From assembly GCF_000425625.1 (NCBI RefSeq), contig NZ_KE384413.1, positions 108,504 to 172,503 of the forward strand: a stretch of 64,000 nt of DNA, in the 5' to 3' direction. Below the pieces are notes generated by a model, which was not told the origin of the DNA, ran no database searches, and worked only from the letters and a program-made list of their open reading frames with translations. Positions 49,277-58,751 of the stretch are shown piece by piece (the first letter of the stretch is position 1; every line of letters starts with the position of its first letter). Origin of the DNA: Stutzerimonas azotifigens DSM 17556. Lineage in GTDB: Bacteria; Pseudomonadota; Gammaproteobacteria; Pseudomonadales; Pseudomonadaceae. The position numbers were made by a program, and so were the translations under genes.

Positions 49277-49851
49277 CAGTGCACCTGCCGCGGACGCGTC
49301 AGGCGCAGCGCCGAGACGATGCCGAGGTGCAGCACCAGCGCCGTGCCGACGTAGAACGCCAGGTTGCCCAGGTGACGCGGCACGTACTGGGCGATGCGCG
49401 GCAGGAAGCCGGCCAGGGTCGGCTCCGGATAACGCCCGGAGAAGAAGTAGAAGGCCCCGCCGGAGATCAGGTAGGCGACGAAGCCCGCGACCAGCAGCGT
49501 CAATGCCAGCAGCGCCAGGCTGCGCAGGTCGTCGCGCTGCCAGCCGGCGAACAGCCGCCCGGCCAGCCACAGGCTGCCGTAGGCCGGCACCAGCGCCCAG
49601 TAGGCCGGCGACAGGCACCAGTCGCTGATGGTGCCGCTGGCCAGGGAACCGAAGTCCAGCACGGATGCCTCGGCGAACAGCAGCACGAACGTCCAGCGCG
49701 GACGCAGGTAGAAGCCGGCGAGGAAGAAGATCGACCAGCTGGCGCTGGGCAGGTTCTGGACGCTGGCGAAGTGCTGACCGCGGGTCATGGCCATCAGCAG
49801 GATCAGCGCGGCGCCTATTGCCAGTTGGGCGCGCGTGGACGGGGCGTGCAT
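49276..49851 (-). CDS. Uncharacterised membrane protein between btuB and cobO
   Basis: 191 residues with about five or six hydrophobic segments. It resembles a small S-component-like membrane protein: QNLPSASWSIFFLAGFYLRP near the N-terminus, WCLSPAYWALVPAYGSLWL in the middle. It is inside the cobalamin operon: downstream of btuB by 27 bases and overlapping cobO. A role in cobalamin, cobinamide or cobalt uptake is inferred from position and riboswitch control, not from a recognised motif. Confidence 0.8.
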   Translation of the reverse strand: MHAPSTRAQLAIGAALILLMAMTRGQHFASVQNLPSASWSIFFLAGFYLRPRWTFVLLFAEASVLDFGSLASGTISDWCLSPAYWALVPAYGSLWLAGRLFAGWQRDDLRSLALLALTLLVAGFVAYLISGGAFYFFSGRYPEPTLAGFLPRIAQYVPRHLGNLAFYVGTALVLHLGIVSALRLTRPRQVH

Positions 49852-49878
49852 GGGAGTGCTCCTTCGTGGGGTTACCGG

Positions 49879-51741
49879 TTACAGGGCCTGGTAGCGGACG
49901 GTGAAGTACAGCGCGCGGCCGGGCTGCTCGTAGGTCTGGGTGGTTTCGTATTCGCGGTCGAACAGGTTCGCCAGCCTGGCCTGCAGCCGCCAGGCGTCGT
50001 CGAGGCGGTACTCGCCGCGCAGGTCCACCAGGGCATAGCCGGGCATGCGCGAATCCTCGGCGTTGCTCGCCTTGTCGAAGCGCTCGCTGGCCGCGTACAG
50101 CGAGGCGCCCAGGCCGACGGTGCCGAACTGGCGATCCAGGTCCAGGTTGAACTGGCGCTTGGCGCGGCGCTGCAGCAGGTGCCCATGGTTGGCCTTGCTG
50201 CGGTCCTGCGGGTCCATGAAGGTCAGGTTGGCGGCCAGGTCCCAGCCGGCCAGCACGGTGGCGACCGTGGTCTCGATGCCACGGATGCGCGCCACGTCGA
50301 CGTTTTCCGGGCGCATGGGGCTGGTGCCCGCCCAGACGATCAGGTCCTCGATCTGGTTCTCGTAGGCGTTGACGCTCCACTCGCCCCAGCCGTGGCTGCC
50401 GCGGATGCCGATCTCGTAGCTTTCCGACTCCTCCGGCTTGACGTCCGGATTGCCGGCGGTATAGGCGCTGGCCGGGTAGTAGAGGTCGTTGAAGGTCGGC
50501 GCGCGGTAGGCGGTGCCGTAGGCGGCGGTCAGCGTCAGCGCCTCGCTCAGTTCGAAGCTGTAGCCCAGGCTGCCGGTGTCGTGCGAGCCGAAGAATTCGT
50601 CCTTGTCGCGGCGCAGGCCGGCCTGCACGCCATGGCGGCCGAAGGCGGCCTGGTACTGGACGAAGTAGCCACGGTTGTAGCGGCTGTCCTCGACATAGCT
50701 GTCGCTGCTGTCGATGCGGTCCTTCTGGTAGTCCATGCCGAGGGTCAGCAGCTGCGCCTCGCCGACATGGAAGTCGTTCTGCCAGGTGGCGCTGTCGCGG
50801 CGGGTGTCGAAGCGCGAGTAGAAGCGGCCGTCCTGGAAGTTGTCGCTCAGGTCCTCGCTGTGCCCGGCCTGCAGGGTGACGTCCCAGAACGCCTGCGGCG
50901 AGAAGCGCGCACGGCCGCTGATTGCCTGCAGCGAGCCGTCGCTGTACGCATCCCGGCCGCTGGCGCCGCTGCTGGAGCGGCTGTCGAAGTCGCTATGGTT
51001 CTCGCTCTGCAGCCAGCTGCCGTCGAGCTCCAGGCCGCTGTCGAAGCGATAGCCGGCGCGCAGGTGCCCGGACAGTTCGCGATAGCCGTCCGTGTCCGGC
51101 TCGAAGGCCCCAGGCGCGCTGCTGCGGTAGGCGCGGGCATTGATGCCGTCGGTGGACTCGCTGGACACGCCGAGGTTGAACCAGCCGTTGCCCTGCCCGC
51201 CCGCCACGCCGGCCGAGCCGCTGTAGCTCGAGCGCGAGCCGGCGCCCGCCGAGAAATAGGGCTTGAAGCCGTCGCCGCCGCGACGGGTGAAGATCTGGAT
51301 TACCCCGCCCATCGCCTCCGAACCGTACAGGCTGGAACGCGGCCCGCGGACGATCTCGATGCGCTCGATCTGCTCCACCGGGATGCTCTGCAGCGCGGCG
51401 CTGCCGGAGGTGGCCGAGCCGACCCGGACGCCGTCGATCAGCACCAGCACGTGCTTGTCGCTGGTGCCGCGGATGGACACCGAGGTGCTTTTGCCGCGCC
51501 CGCCGTTGCTGGTGACGCTCACCCCGGCCAGGCGTTGCAGCAGTTCCGGCACGCTGCCCGCCTGCAGGCGTTCGATGTCGTCACGGGTGATCAGGCTGCT
51601 GGAGGCGATGGACACCGGGGAGTTGCCGGTGCGGCTGGCGGTGATCAGTTGCTGGCCCAGCAGCAGGGCGCCGTCGTGATCGGCCAGGACACAGGAAGGG
51701 AAACCCAGCAGCACCGCCGCCAGGGAAAGGGAATTGCGCAT
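49879..51741 (-). CDS. btuB: BtuB-type TonB-dependent outer membrane receptor for cobalamin
   Basis: 620 residues. The signal peptide is RNSLSLAAVLLGFPSCVLA. The plug domain (about 45-160) has VPELLQRLAGVSV, STSVSIRGTSDKHVLVLIDG and RIEIVRGPRSSLYGSEAMGG. The 22-strand barrel follows and ends YFTVRYQAL; the final residue is Leu rather than the usual Phe. The preceding riboswitch supports a corrinoid substrate. The ATG at 51741 is chosen because it begins the signal peptide. Confidence 0.92.
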   Translation of the reverse strand: MRNSLSLAAVLLGFPSCVLADHDGALLLGQQLITASRTGNSPVSIASSSLITRDDIERLQAGSVPELLQRLAGVSVTSNGGRGKSTSVSIRGTSDKHVLVLIDGVRVGSATSGSAALQSIPVEQIERIEIVRGPRSSLYGSEAMGGVIQIFTRRGGDGFKPYFSAGAGSRSSYSGSAGVAGGQGNGWFNLGVSSESTDGINARAYRSSAPGAFEPDTDGYRELSGHLRAGYRFDSGLELDGSWLQSENHSDFDSRSSSGASGRDAYSDGSLQAISGRARFSPQAFWDVTLQAGHSEDLSDNFQDGRFYSRFDTRRDSATWQNDFHVGEAQLLTLGMDYQKDRIDSSDSYVEDSRYNRGYFVQYQAAFGRHGVQAGLRRDKDEFFGSHDTGSLGYSFELSEALTLTAAYGTAYRAPTFNDLYYPASAYTAGNPDVKPEESESYEIGIRGSHGWGEWSVNAYENQIEDLIVWAGTSPMRPENVDVARIRGIETTVATVLAGWDLAANLTFMDPQDRSKANHGHLLQRRAKRQFNLDLDRQFGTVGLGASLYAASERFDKASNAEDSRMPGYALVDLRGEYRLDDAWRLQARLANLFDREYETTQTYEQPGRALYFTVRYQAL

Positions 51742-51865
51742 CGATCGAGGTTCTCCGTCGTGCCCGCCGCACGACTCAGGGTCGGTAACGACAGACGGAG
51801 GAACCCGCATGAGGAGGGAATACCCGCAAGGGCATGCACCCGCCCAGCGCCCGCCGCACTGTCAG

Positions 51866-52065
51866 TGAATGCGACAGGCCGGTCTCCGGGCTTGCGAGCG
51901 GCGGCGCGGATGCGCCTGCCCGAACCACACCTTCCCATGCCGAGCACAGTGGTATTCGTGGTTCACTACTCGCCTACCGTTGCGGGGGCAGCGCCGGAAT
52001 CGTCGTTGCGACTGGACCGGCTTCCCTGTTTCACTCCTGGCACATGGCCAGGGGCACCTGAGGCG
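51866..52065 (-). ncRNA. Cobalamin riboswitch (AdoCbl class) upstream of btuB
   Basis: On the minus strand the aptamer is clear: CAGGTGCC near its 5' end, GAAACAGGGAAGCCGGT, the B12-box core GCTGCCCCCGCAACGGTA, then CCCGGAGACCGGCCTG at the 3' end. These are the canonical conserved blocks in order. It lies about 125 bases upstream of the btuB ATG. The remaining leader to 51742 is GC-rich and probably forms the expression platform. Cobalamin should switch off the operon. Confidence 0.92.
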
Positions 52066-52223
52066 CGGCGAAGGTTAGAGCACCGCCGGCAGCGACGCAA
52101 CCGCGGCCGGGTCAACCGAGGTTGAGCCGGTTTCACGATGACCGGGCCGTTCATCGGAACGCCGGCCGCCCACAGGCTTCGAATACAGCAACAGCGACCA
52201 CGAGGCGACAGGATGCGAACCGA

Positions 52224-53033
52224 ATGACCACCCTGCTGCAGATTTCCGACACCCACTTCGGCACCGAACTTCCGGACGTGGTGCAAGCCCTGGAGGACCA
52301 CGTGCAGGAGCACGGCGCCGATCTGCTGGTGTTCTCCGGGGATATCACCCAGCGCGCCCGGCGCAGCCAGTTCGACGCCGCACAGGCCTTCCTGCGCCGG
52401 CTGGAAGGCCACGGCATCCCCCGCTCGCTGGTGATTCCCGGCAACCACGACATCCCGCTGTACAACCTGTTCGCGCGCTTCTTCGCGCCGTACCGCAATT
52501 ACCGCCGGCACTTCGGCGATGACCTGGAGCCGAGCTACGAGAACGACCAGATGCTGGTCATCGGCCTCAACACCACCGCGCCGCGCCGGCACAAGGACGG
52601 CCTGGTCACGCCCGAGCAGGTGGAGGCGGTGTGCGAACGGCTGGCGCGCACGGACCCGGCCAAGGTGCGCATCGTGGTGGCGCACCAGCCGTTCGGCGCG
52701 ATGGAACTGAGCGATCTGAGCAACCTGCAGCACGGCGCCGAGCCGGCCCTGCAGCGCTGGTCCGAGGCCGGGCTCGACCTGGTGATGGGCGGGCACATCC
52801 ACCTGCCCTACGTGCTGCCACTGTCCAAGCAGTACCCGACGCTGGCGCGCGAGATCTGGATGGTGCAGTCCGGCACGGCACTGTCCTCGCGCATCCGCGG
52901 GCGCACGCCGAACTCCTTCAACCGGCTCAGGCTCAACCCGCACCGCCACGCACACAAGCACGTCTGCGTGGAACGCTGGGACCTGCTCGACGGCCGCTTC
53001 GTGCCCGGCTCGCACTTCAACCTGGAATGGTGA
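52224..53033 (+). CDS. Calcineurin-like metallophosphoesterase
   Basis: 269 residues. The dimetal site motifs are in order: LQISDTHFG, FSGDITQRAR, VIPGNHDIP, VAHQPFG (His) and MGGHIHLPY. This is the class III cyclic-nucleotide-phosphodiesterase (CpdA)-like branch. The substrate is unknown. I chose the ATG at 52224, where the family sequence starts; the in-frame upstream extension overlaps the riboswitch end. Divergent from btuB. Confidence 0.9.
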   Translation: MTTLLQISDTHFGTELPDVVQALEDHVQEHGADLLVFSGDITQRARRSQFDAAQAFLRRLEGHGIPRSLVIPGNHDIPLYNLFARFFAPYRNYRRHFGDDLEPSYENDQMLVIGLNTTAPRRHKDGLVTPEQVEAVCERLARTDPAKVRIVVAHQPFGAMELSDLSNLQHGAEPALQRWSEAGLDLVMGGHIHLPYVLPLSKQYPTLAREIWMVQSGTALSSRIRGRTPNSFNRLRLNPHRHAHKHVCVERWDLLDGRFVPGSHFNLEW

Positions 53034-53078
53034 ACGCCGCGGGCCTGCCCTGACCGGCCCGCGGCGGCTTGGGAGAGT

Positions 53079-54341
53079 TCAGACCGGCGTGGCGGGCATC
53101 AGCAGGCCGACCAGGTAGACCCCGACGAACCCCGCGTTGAAGGCCACGAACAGATAGACGAAGTACTTCAGGTAGCTGCCGAAGGTCAGCCCCTGCACCT
53201 TGCTCATGGCGACGATGCCGGCGGCCGAGCCGATCACCAGCAGCGAGCCGCCGACGCCGACCGCATAGGTCAGCATCATCCACTCGGCCACGCCCATGGT
53301 CAGCCCGGACTTGAGCAGCGCGGCGGTCAGCGGCACGTTGTCGATCGCCGCCGAGAGCACGCCCATCAGGTAGTTCGCGACCACCGCCGGGACCTGGTCA
53401 TAGATATGCACCAGGCCCTCGAGCACCTGGATCTCCTTCAGCATGCCGACCAGCAGCAGGATGCCGAGGAAGAACAGCAGCGTCTCGAACTCCACCTGGC
53501 GCACGTATTCGAGGATCGGGTCGGCATCGTTGTCGTCGCTGAAGAAGCGCGCCACCAGGAACATGACCGACAGGCCGGTGAGGAAGGTCAGCACCGGCGG
53601 AATCTCGAAGAAGAAGTTGCCGGCGATGGTGCTGAGGATGGTGCCGAGGAAGATCAGCGCGATGGCCACGTCGACGCCGCGGACCTCGGTGCGGTGGCTC
53701 CTGACCAGAACCTCACCGTTCATGCCGATCGACAGCATCGCCGCCAGCAGCATGACCGCCAGGAAGGCCGGGATCGCCAGGATCAGCAGCTGCAGGATCT
53801 GCACCTTGCCGGCGAGGAAGATCATCAGCGTGGTGACGTCGCCGGTGATCAGCGCCACGCCCCCGGAGTTCACCGCGAACACCACCAGCGTGGCGAACTT
53901 GAGCGTCTTGGCCTGCTCCAGCTGCAGCGACAGGATCAGCGTGATCGACACCAGGGTGGCGGTGATGTTGTCGGCCAGCGAGGAAAACACGAAGCAGAAC
54001 AGCGCGGTGAGGAACAGCAGCGCGCGCTCGCTGATGCGCTTGGGCAGGATCAGGTAGATCAGGTTCTCGATCATGCCCTTCTTGTTGAGGTAGGCGACGA
54101 AGGTCATGGCGGCGACCAGGAAGATCCACAGCCCGGCGATGTCGGCGATGTTCTCGTTCAGCGCCTCGAGCACGCCTTCGCGCGCGGTGCCGGGCTCGGC
54201 GAAGACGAACAGCAGCACCCATGACAGGGTGCCGAAGAACAGCGTCACCTTGGCCTTGTTGACATGGGTTTTTTCTTCCAGGACCACGCCGGCCAGCGCG
54301 GCGAGCGCGAAGCCGATCAGGAGGTAACTTAGGGCGGGCAT
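53079..54341 (-). CDS. nhaD: NhaD-type Na+/H+ antiporter
   Basis: 420 residues, about ten to twelve membrane segments. Signatures SSLADNITATLVSITLILSL near 115, VFAVNSGGVALITGDVTTLM near 150 and SAAIDNVPLTAALLKSG near 335 are NhaD-type, with conserved charged residues in membrane segments. It exports sodium. The ATG at 54341 is chosen because an in-frame upstream start adds no membrane segment. Confidence 0.92.
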   Translation of the reverse strand: MPALSYLLIGFALAALAGVVLEEKTHVNKAKVTLFFGTLSWVLLFVFAEPGTAREGVLEALNENIADIAGLWIFLVAAMTFVAYLNKKGMIENLIYLILPKRISERALLFLTALFCFVFSSLADNITATLVSITLILSLQLEQAKTLKFATLVVFAVNSGGVALITGDVTTLMIFLAGKVQILQLLILAIPAFLAVMLLAAMLSIGMNGEVLVRSHRTEVRGVDVAIALIFLGTILSTIAGNFFFEIPPVLTFLTGLSVMFLVARFFSDDNDADPILEYVRQVEFETLLFFLGILLLVGMLKEIQVLEGLVHIYDQVPAVVANYLMGVLSAAIDNVPLTAALLKSGLTMGVAEWMMLTYAVGVGGSLLVIGSAAGIVAMSKVQGLTFGSYLKYFVYLFVAFNAGFVGVYLVGLLMPATPV

Positions 54342-54957
54342 CGGAAATACCTGAGAAAGGGGTTCGGTTCCATGCGCCAGAACGGCGCACACCAGAAAAG
54401 GGCGCCTGATGGTAGTCAAACGGTTGAGCCGCGGGTATCGGCCGGAAGGATAATTTTTCGAGATATTTCAGCGCTCCGTCGGAAACCGGGCGTCACTGGC
54501 GCGGCGCAAAGCCGTGCGCGCGAAGGCTTCGGCCCTTTTCTCCCCGGGCAGGATGGCCAGCCGCCAGCCATCCCAAAGAACGAGCCCCCGCCGGCCGCCG
54601 CCTCATGCAGCATGCGCGGCCTCGCTCCCGACGGGCGGTCTCGCTCCAAAGAGCGAAATGCAGGGCCTCCCCTGATTTGAGCCGAAACGGGATGACGGCG
54701 CGTCCGGTCTCATCCAGGGCCTGTCGTCCACGTATTCGCAGGCGGGCCGGGCGGCGCTCCGCTTCAGATCCGTAGGGAGGGCTCCAGCCCACCATCACCC
54801 ACACGCAGGCGAGGGAGTGGTGGGCTGCCGTCCATCCACTGCCTCCATCACAACGACAAGCAAGGGCGTAGGCCGCCAGCCCTGCCCGACGAACCGAGCG
54901 TGGCCGACTGCCTTCGGCCGCCGCGGCACTACAACAACAAAAATAAGGAGACACCCC
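54342..54957. other. Gene-free gap upstream of the secreted hydrolase
   Basis: 616 bases with scattered short frames but no family-like or ribosome-bound gene. It must hold the promoters of nhaD (left) and the hydrolase (right); no sigma-54 or other strong consensus was found. Confidence 0.4.
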
Positions 54958-56355
54958 ATGTTCCCCAACAAGCTGACGATGGCCTGTGCCGGCGTGGCGC
55001 TGGTCGGTGCCCTGGGCCTGACCGCCGACGCCTTCGCCCGGCAGAAATCCATCCTGCCGCCCTACTCCGGCAGCGAGGCGCGCGAGCAGGACGGCCGTAC
55101 CTTCACGCCGGTCGTGTCGCCGCTCGACGCCCTTCCCGGCCTGCCCAGCGAACGCTGGACCGGCCTGCTCGGCAACGCCTCGTACCAGATCGAGGTGCCG
55201 GCCAACTGGAACGGCATGCTGGTGATGTACGCCCACGGCTATCGCGGCGAAGGCCCGGAACTCACCGTCGGCCCGCCGGCGATCCGCGCCTGGCTGCTGC
55301 AGCAGGGCTACGCCTGGGCCGCCTCGAGCTACAGCGCGAACTACTACGATGTGCGCGCCGGCATCGAGGACACCAACGCCCTGGCGCTGGCCTTCTCCGA
55401 GCTGACCGGCCGACCCGAGCCGCAGAAGATCTACATCACCGGGCACTCCATGGGCGGGCACGTGGCCGCGGCGGCGGTCGAAGCGGAGACCTACGCCACC
55501 GCCAACCACAGGGTGCGCTACGCCGGCTCGGTGCCCATGTGCGGCGTCACCGGCGACACCTTCGAGTTCGAGTACCTGATGGACTTCACCCTGGCCGCCC
55601 AGCACCTCGCCGGACTCGGCCCGACCGGCTTCCCGGCCAGCGACTTCCAGCAGAAGCTGCCGCAGATCATCGCCGCCCTCTGGACCCAGTATCCGACCCA
55701 GCCCTCGGCGCTCGGCGAGAAGCTCGAAGGCATCGTGCGCAACCTCACCGGCGGCCCGCGGCCGATCTTCGCCGAAGGCTTCCGCACCCAGCTGCAGAGC
55801 GTGGTCCTCGGCACTGACGGGCGCGACGGCACGGTCAACGGCATCCTTGCCGACTCGCTCACCGGCAACATGGATACCCGCTACCAGTTCGACGACCACG
55901 CCGCCATGTCCCGCGAGGAGCGTGAGTTCAACGACTCGATCATCCGCGTGATCGGCCGGCCCTCGGCCAACAACCTGCGCCCGGACGGCCTGCGCTGGAT
56001 TCCGGTGGTCAACGGCGAGTTCAACGTGCCGGTGGTGAGCATCCACACGCTCGGCGACCTGTACGTGCCGTTCAGGCACATGCAGATCCACCGCAAGCGG
56101 GCCGAGGCCAACGGCAATGGCGACTGGCTGGTGCAGCGTGCGATCCGTGCGCCGAGCCATTGCGACTTCAGCTACCAGGAGCAGGTCGAGGCGATGGCGG
56201 CGATGCTGCAGTGGGAGCAGCAGGGCATCAAGCCGGCCGGCGACGAGGTGCTGAGCCCGCGGGTGGTGGCCGATCCGGCCTACGGCTGCCGCTTCACCCG
56301 CAACGAAGGCGTACCGACCCGGGCGCTGCTCCCGGCCTGCCCGGAGACGCCCTGA
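54958..56355 (+). CDS. Secreted alpha/beta hydrolase
   Basis: 465 residues. The signal peptide is KLTMACAGVALVGALGLTADAFA. The nucleophile elbow GHSMGGH (Ser) is near 165, the catalytic His is likely in APSHCDFSY near 400, and the acid may lie around HTLGDLYVPF near 365. Several cysteines (GSVPMCGV, SHCDF, YGCRF, PACPET) suit a disulfide-bonded periplasmic or secreted enzyme. Substrate unknown. AAGGAG lies 8 bases before the ATG. Confidence 0.88.
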   Translation: MFPNKLTMACAGVALVGALGLTADAFARQKSILPPYSGSEAREQDGRTFTPVVSPLDALPGLPSERWTGLLGNASYQIEVPANWNGMLVMYAHGYRGEGPELTVGPPAIRAWLLQQGYAWAASSYSANYYDVRAGIEDTNALALAFSELTGRPEPQKIYITGHSMGGHVAAAAVEAETYATANHRVRYAGSVPMCGVTGDTFEFEYLMDFTLAAQHLAGLGPTGFPASDFQQKLPQIIAALWTQYPTQPSALGEKLEGIVRNLTGGPRPIFAEGFRTQLQSVVLGTDGRDGTVNGILADSLTGNMDTRYQFDDHAAMSREEREFNDSIIRVIGRPSANNLRPDGLRWIPVVNGEFNVPVVSIHTLGDLYVPFRHMQIHRKRAEANGNGDWLVQRAIRAPSHCDFSYQEQVEAMAAMLQWEQQGIKPAGDEVLSPRVVADPAYGCRFTRNEGVPTRALLPACPETP

Positions 56356-56676
56356 GGGTGCCGTGAGCGCTCGAGCCGCTGTTGCGTGGACCCAGGTTGG
56401 GTCGAGGCGCCTGTGCCGAAGCCCAACGAGGATGGGGCGCAGGACTGGAGCCGGTCGTGTCGGGCTTCGCTGCGCTTCAGCCCAACCTACCCCACCGCAT
56501 TCGCCGCGAGGGCGCACAATCCACAGGGATGTGGTGATGCCGCAAGCCCGTCGGGAACGGGCGCGGCCTTCCACTGGACTCGGTGGGCGACGCCGCTTAT
56601 GTGGGAGGCCCGACCTCGGGGCGAGCTTGTCCAGGTGAACAACGTCGCGCCAGATGCCGGGCGTTTTCACGCTCGC
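56356..56676. repeat. Gap with REP-like repeats
   Basis: 321 bases. GGTTGGGTCGAG and GGGCTTCGCTGCGCTTCAGC with CCCAACCTACC form an inverted pair (56390-56495), related to the 716-858 element. GCCGCGAGGGCGCAC at 56507 and GTGGGAGGCCCGACCTCGGG at 56601 form the second REP family. No gene seen. Confidence 0.65.
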
Positions 56677-57204
56677 TCAGGGATTGCGCGCCAGCGCCTC
56701 GCTACCCAGCACGCGCCGGGCGTCGAGGTAGCTCTTCTGCCAGTAATGGCTGGACAGGCTGTCGAGGCGGACGGTGCCGCCGCTGGATGGCGCGTGGACG
56801 AAGCGCCCCTCGCCCACGTAGATGCCGGCATGGCTGACACGCCGGCCGCCGGCGGTGGCGAAGAACACCAGGTCGCCGGCGCGCAGGGCATCGGCCCGTA
56901 CCCGCTCGGCGCGCATGCGCATCAGATCAGCGGTAGTCCGAGGCAGCGCGAGGCCGGCCCCATGGCGATAGACATAGCCGATCAACCCGCTGCAATCGAA
57001 GCCGGAATCCGGCGTGTTGCCGCCGTAGCGATAAGGGGTGCCGACCAGGGATAGCGCGTTGAACAGGACGTCTTCGGCGGTGCCGGGGTATTCGCTGGCG
57101 GGGCCGGCGATCGGCACCGGGGCGACGGGCTCCGGGGCCCGGCCGGCACAGGCGCCCAGCAACAGGGTGGTGATCACGAGCATCAGGTGGGCGGAACGGC
57201 GCAT
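56677..57204 (-). CDS. NlpC/P60 family lipoprotein (1)
   Basis: 175 residues. Lipoprotein signal ends in LLLGAC (lipobox Cys near 19). The NlpC/P60 endopeptidase domain has the catalytic Cys in GFDCSGLIGYVY and His in VSHAGIYVGEGRFVHA. It cleaves peptidoglycan stem peptides at the outer membrane. A paralogue of similar plan follows immediately upstream, 89 bases away on the same strand. Confidence 0.92.
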   Translation of the reverse strand: MRRSAHLMLVITTLLLGACAGRAPEPVAPVPIAGPASEYPGTAEDVLFNALSLVGTPYRYGGNTPDSGFDCSGLIGYVYRHGAGLALPRTTADLMRMRAERVRADALRAGDLVFFATAGGRRVSHAGIYVGEGRFVHAPSSGGTVRLDSLSSHYWQKSYLDARRVLGSEALARNP

Positions 57205-57293
57205 CCGGGCATCCTCCAGCGAGGCTGTCACTTTGCCGGCATGTGCGCGCCCTGGCAACCGCCGGGCCCCGAAACAGGGCCCTCGGCGAGCCT

Positions 57294-57908
57294 TTAGTGA
57301 TCCGCCGGCGCGAGGGCCAGTACGCGCTTGGCTTCCATGAAGCTGCTGCGCCAGTAGCTGTCGTCCAGGCTGTCTACCCGTACCCCGCCGCTGCGCCGGC
57401 TCGCGGAATGGATGAAGCGGTCGTCGCCGATGTAGATGCCCGCGTGGCTGACGCGCCCACGGCCGCGATCGTTGAAGAACAGCACGTCTCCGGGCTCGAG
57501 GTCCTCGCGGGCGACGAGCGGCGCATCGACGCCGATCATCTGCCGGGTCGAACGCGGCAGCTCGATGCCCGCTTCCTTGCGGAACAGGAAGCCGACGAAG
57601 CCGCTGCAGTCGAAGCCGGTCTTCGCCGACGCGCCGCCATAGCGGTACGGCGTGCCGACCAGCCGGTAGCCGCGCTCGATGATGCTGTCGGCCAGTTGCG
57701 GCAGGGCGTAGTCCTGCTCGTCGGTAAGCTGGGAAACGGTATCGGAGGAAGGTTCGAGGTCGTGGGCCGGTTGCGGCGCAGCGCGTTCGGCGACCGTCGG
57801 GGGCGTTGCGGGCTCGGGCGCAAGCGCGGCGGGTTGGGGCGTTGTCGCGCAGGCGCCGAGCAGGACGGCAAGCGTCAGAGGCACGAGGGGTGCGAAGCGT
57901 CGAAGCAT
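57294..57908 (-). CDS. NlpC/P60 family lipoprotein (2)
   Basis: 204 residues. Lipobox VLLGAC near 20, then a proline/alanine-rich linker (about 25-60) and an NlpC/P60 domain with GFDCSGFVGFLF and VSHAGIYIGDDRFIHS. A duplicate of the neighbouring gene, with a longer linker. The ATG at 57908 is used; a GTG two codons earlier is also possible. Confidence 0.92.
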   Translation of the reverse strand: MLRRFAPLVPLTLAVLLGACATTPQPAALAPEPATPPTVAERAAPQPAHDLEPSSDTVSQLTDEQDYALPQLADSIIERGYRLVGTPYRYGGASAKTGFDCSGFVGFLFRKEAGIELPRSTRQMIGVDAPLVAREDLEPGDVLFFNDRGRGRVSHAGIYIGDDRFIHSASRRSGGVRVDSLDDSYWRSSFMEAKRVLALAPADH

Positions 57909-57974
57909 GGGCACAGCCGTGTCGGATTACGGAATGGCCGCGACTATGCCTTGTCGGGCATCGATCGGCAAATT

Positions 57975-58751
57975 TCATTGCTCGGAAATGTGACCGATCG
58001 CCTGCGGCAAAACGTCTAGGGCCCTCCCCGGGACATGCAGGTCGACCCAGGCGGCCAGTTCGGTGGTGGCCGGGTTGATCTCGACGGTGAAGCCGCCGGC
58101 GGTGCGGCAGCGCAGCAAAGGCTCGAGGATGTAGCCGAAGCTGGCCGAGGTGCCGACCGCCAGCACCAGGTCGAAGCCGATCGCCTGCTGCCGGCGCAGG
58201 CGCTCGACGGCCTCCACCGGCAGCATCTCCTCGAACAGCACCACCGGCGGACGCAGCACCCCGGCGCACGCGTCGCAGCGCGGCGGCAGCGGGCCGGCGA
58301 GGCGCCGCTCGGCGTCGGCGGCCTCGCGCCCGCAGGCCTGGCAGTACAGCGGCGCCAGCTGCCCATGGATCTCGATCAGGCGCTCCGCCGGGCTCCCCGC
58401 CGCGCGGTGGAAGCCGTCGATGTTCTGCGTCAGCACCCAGCAGCCGGGCTTGCGCGCCTGCAGCTCGGCGATCGCCCGGTGCCCGGCGTTGGGCGTGGCG
58501 CCATGGCAGGCACGGCCGATCTCGGCGAGGTATTTCCAACACAGCGCGGGATCGCGTTGCAGCATCGGCCCGGACAGCGCCGCCTCGATCGGCAGGCCCT
58601 CGGCCGTGGTGCCGTTGTACAGGCCGCCGAGACCCCGGTAGGTCGGCAGGCCGGAATCGGCCGAGAGCCCGGCTCCGGTGATGAAGAGAATGCGCTCGGC
58701 AGCCTCGAGCGCCTGGCCGAGCTGGCGAATCCTGGAATCGTCGCGGGTCAT
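57975..58751 (-). CDS. SIR2-type NAD-dependent protein deacylase
   Basis: 258 residues. ITGAGLSADSGLPTYRG is near 23, the NAD and catalytic His region is TQNIDGFHRAAG with IEIHGQL, the zinc finger is CQAC...CDAC, and AVGTSASF is present near the end. The full set of sirtuin motifs is there. The start at 58751 is where the family sequence begins; the upstream in-frame extension overlaps a repeat. Confidence 0.92.
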   Translation of the reverse strand: MTRDDSRIRQLGQALEAAERILFITGAGLSADSGLPTYRGLGGLYNGTTAEGLPIEAALSGPMLQRDPALCWKYLAEIGRACHGATPNAGHRAIAELQARKPGCWVLTQNIDGFHRAAGSPAERLIEIHGQLAPLYCQACGREAADAERRLAGPLPPRCDACAGVLRPPVVLFEEMLPVEAVERLRRQQAIGFDLVLAVGTSASFGYILEPLLRCRTAGGFTVEINPATTELAAWVDLHVPGRALDVLPQAIGHISEQ

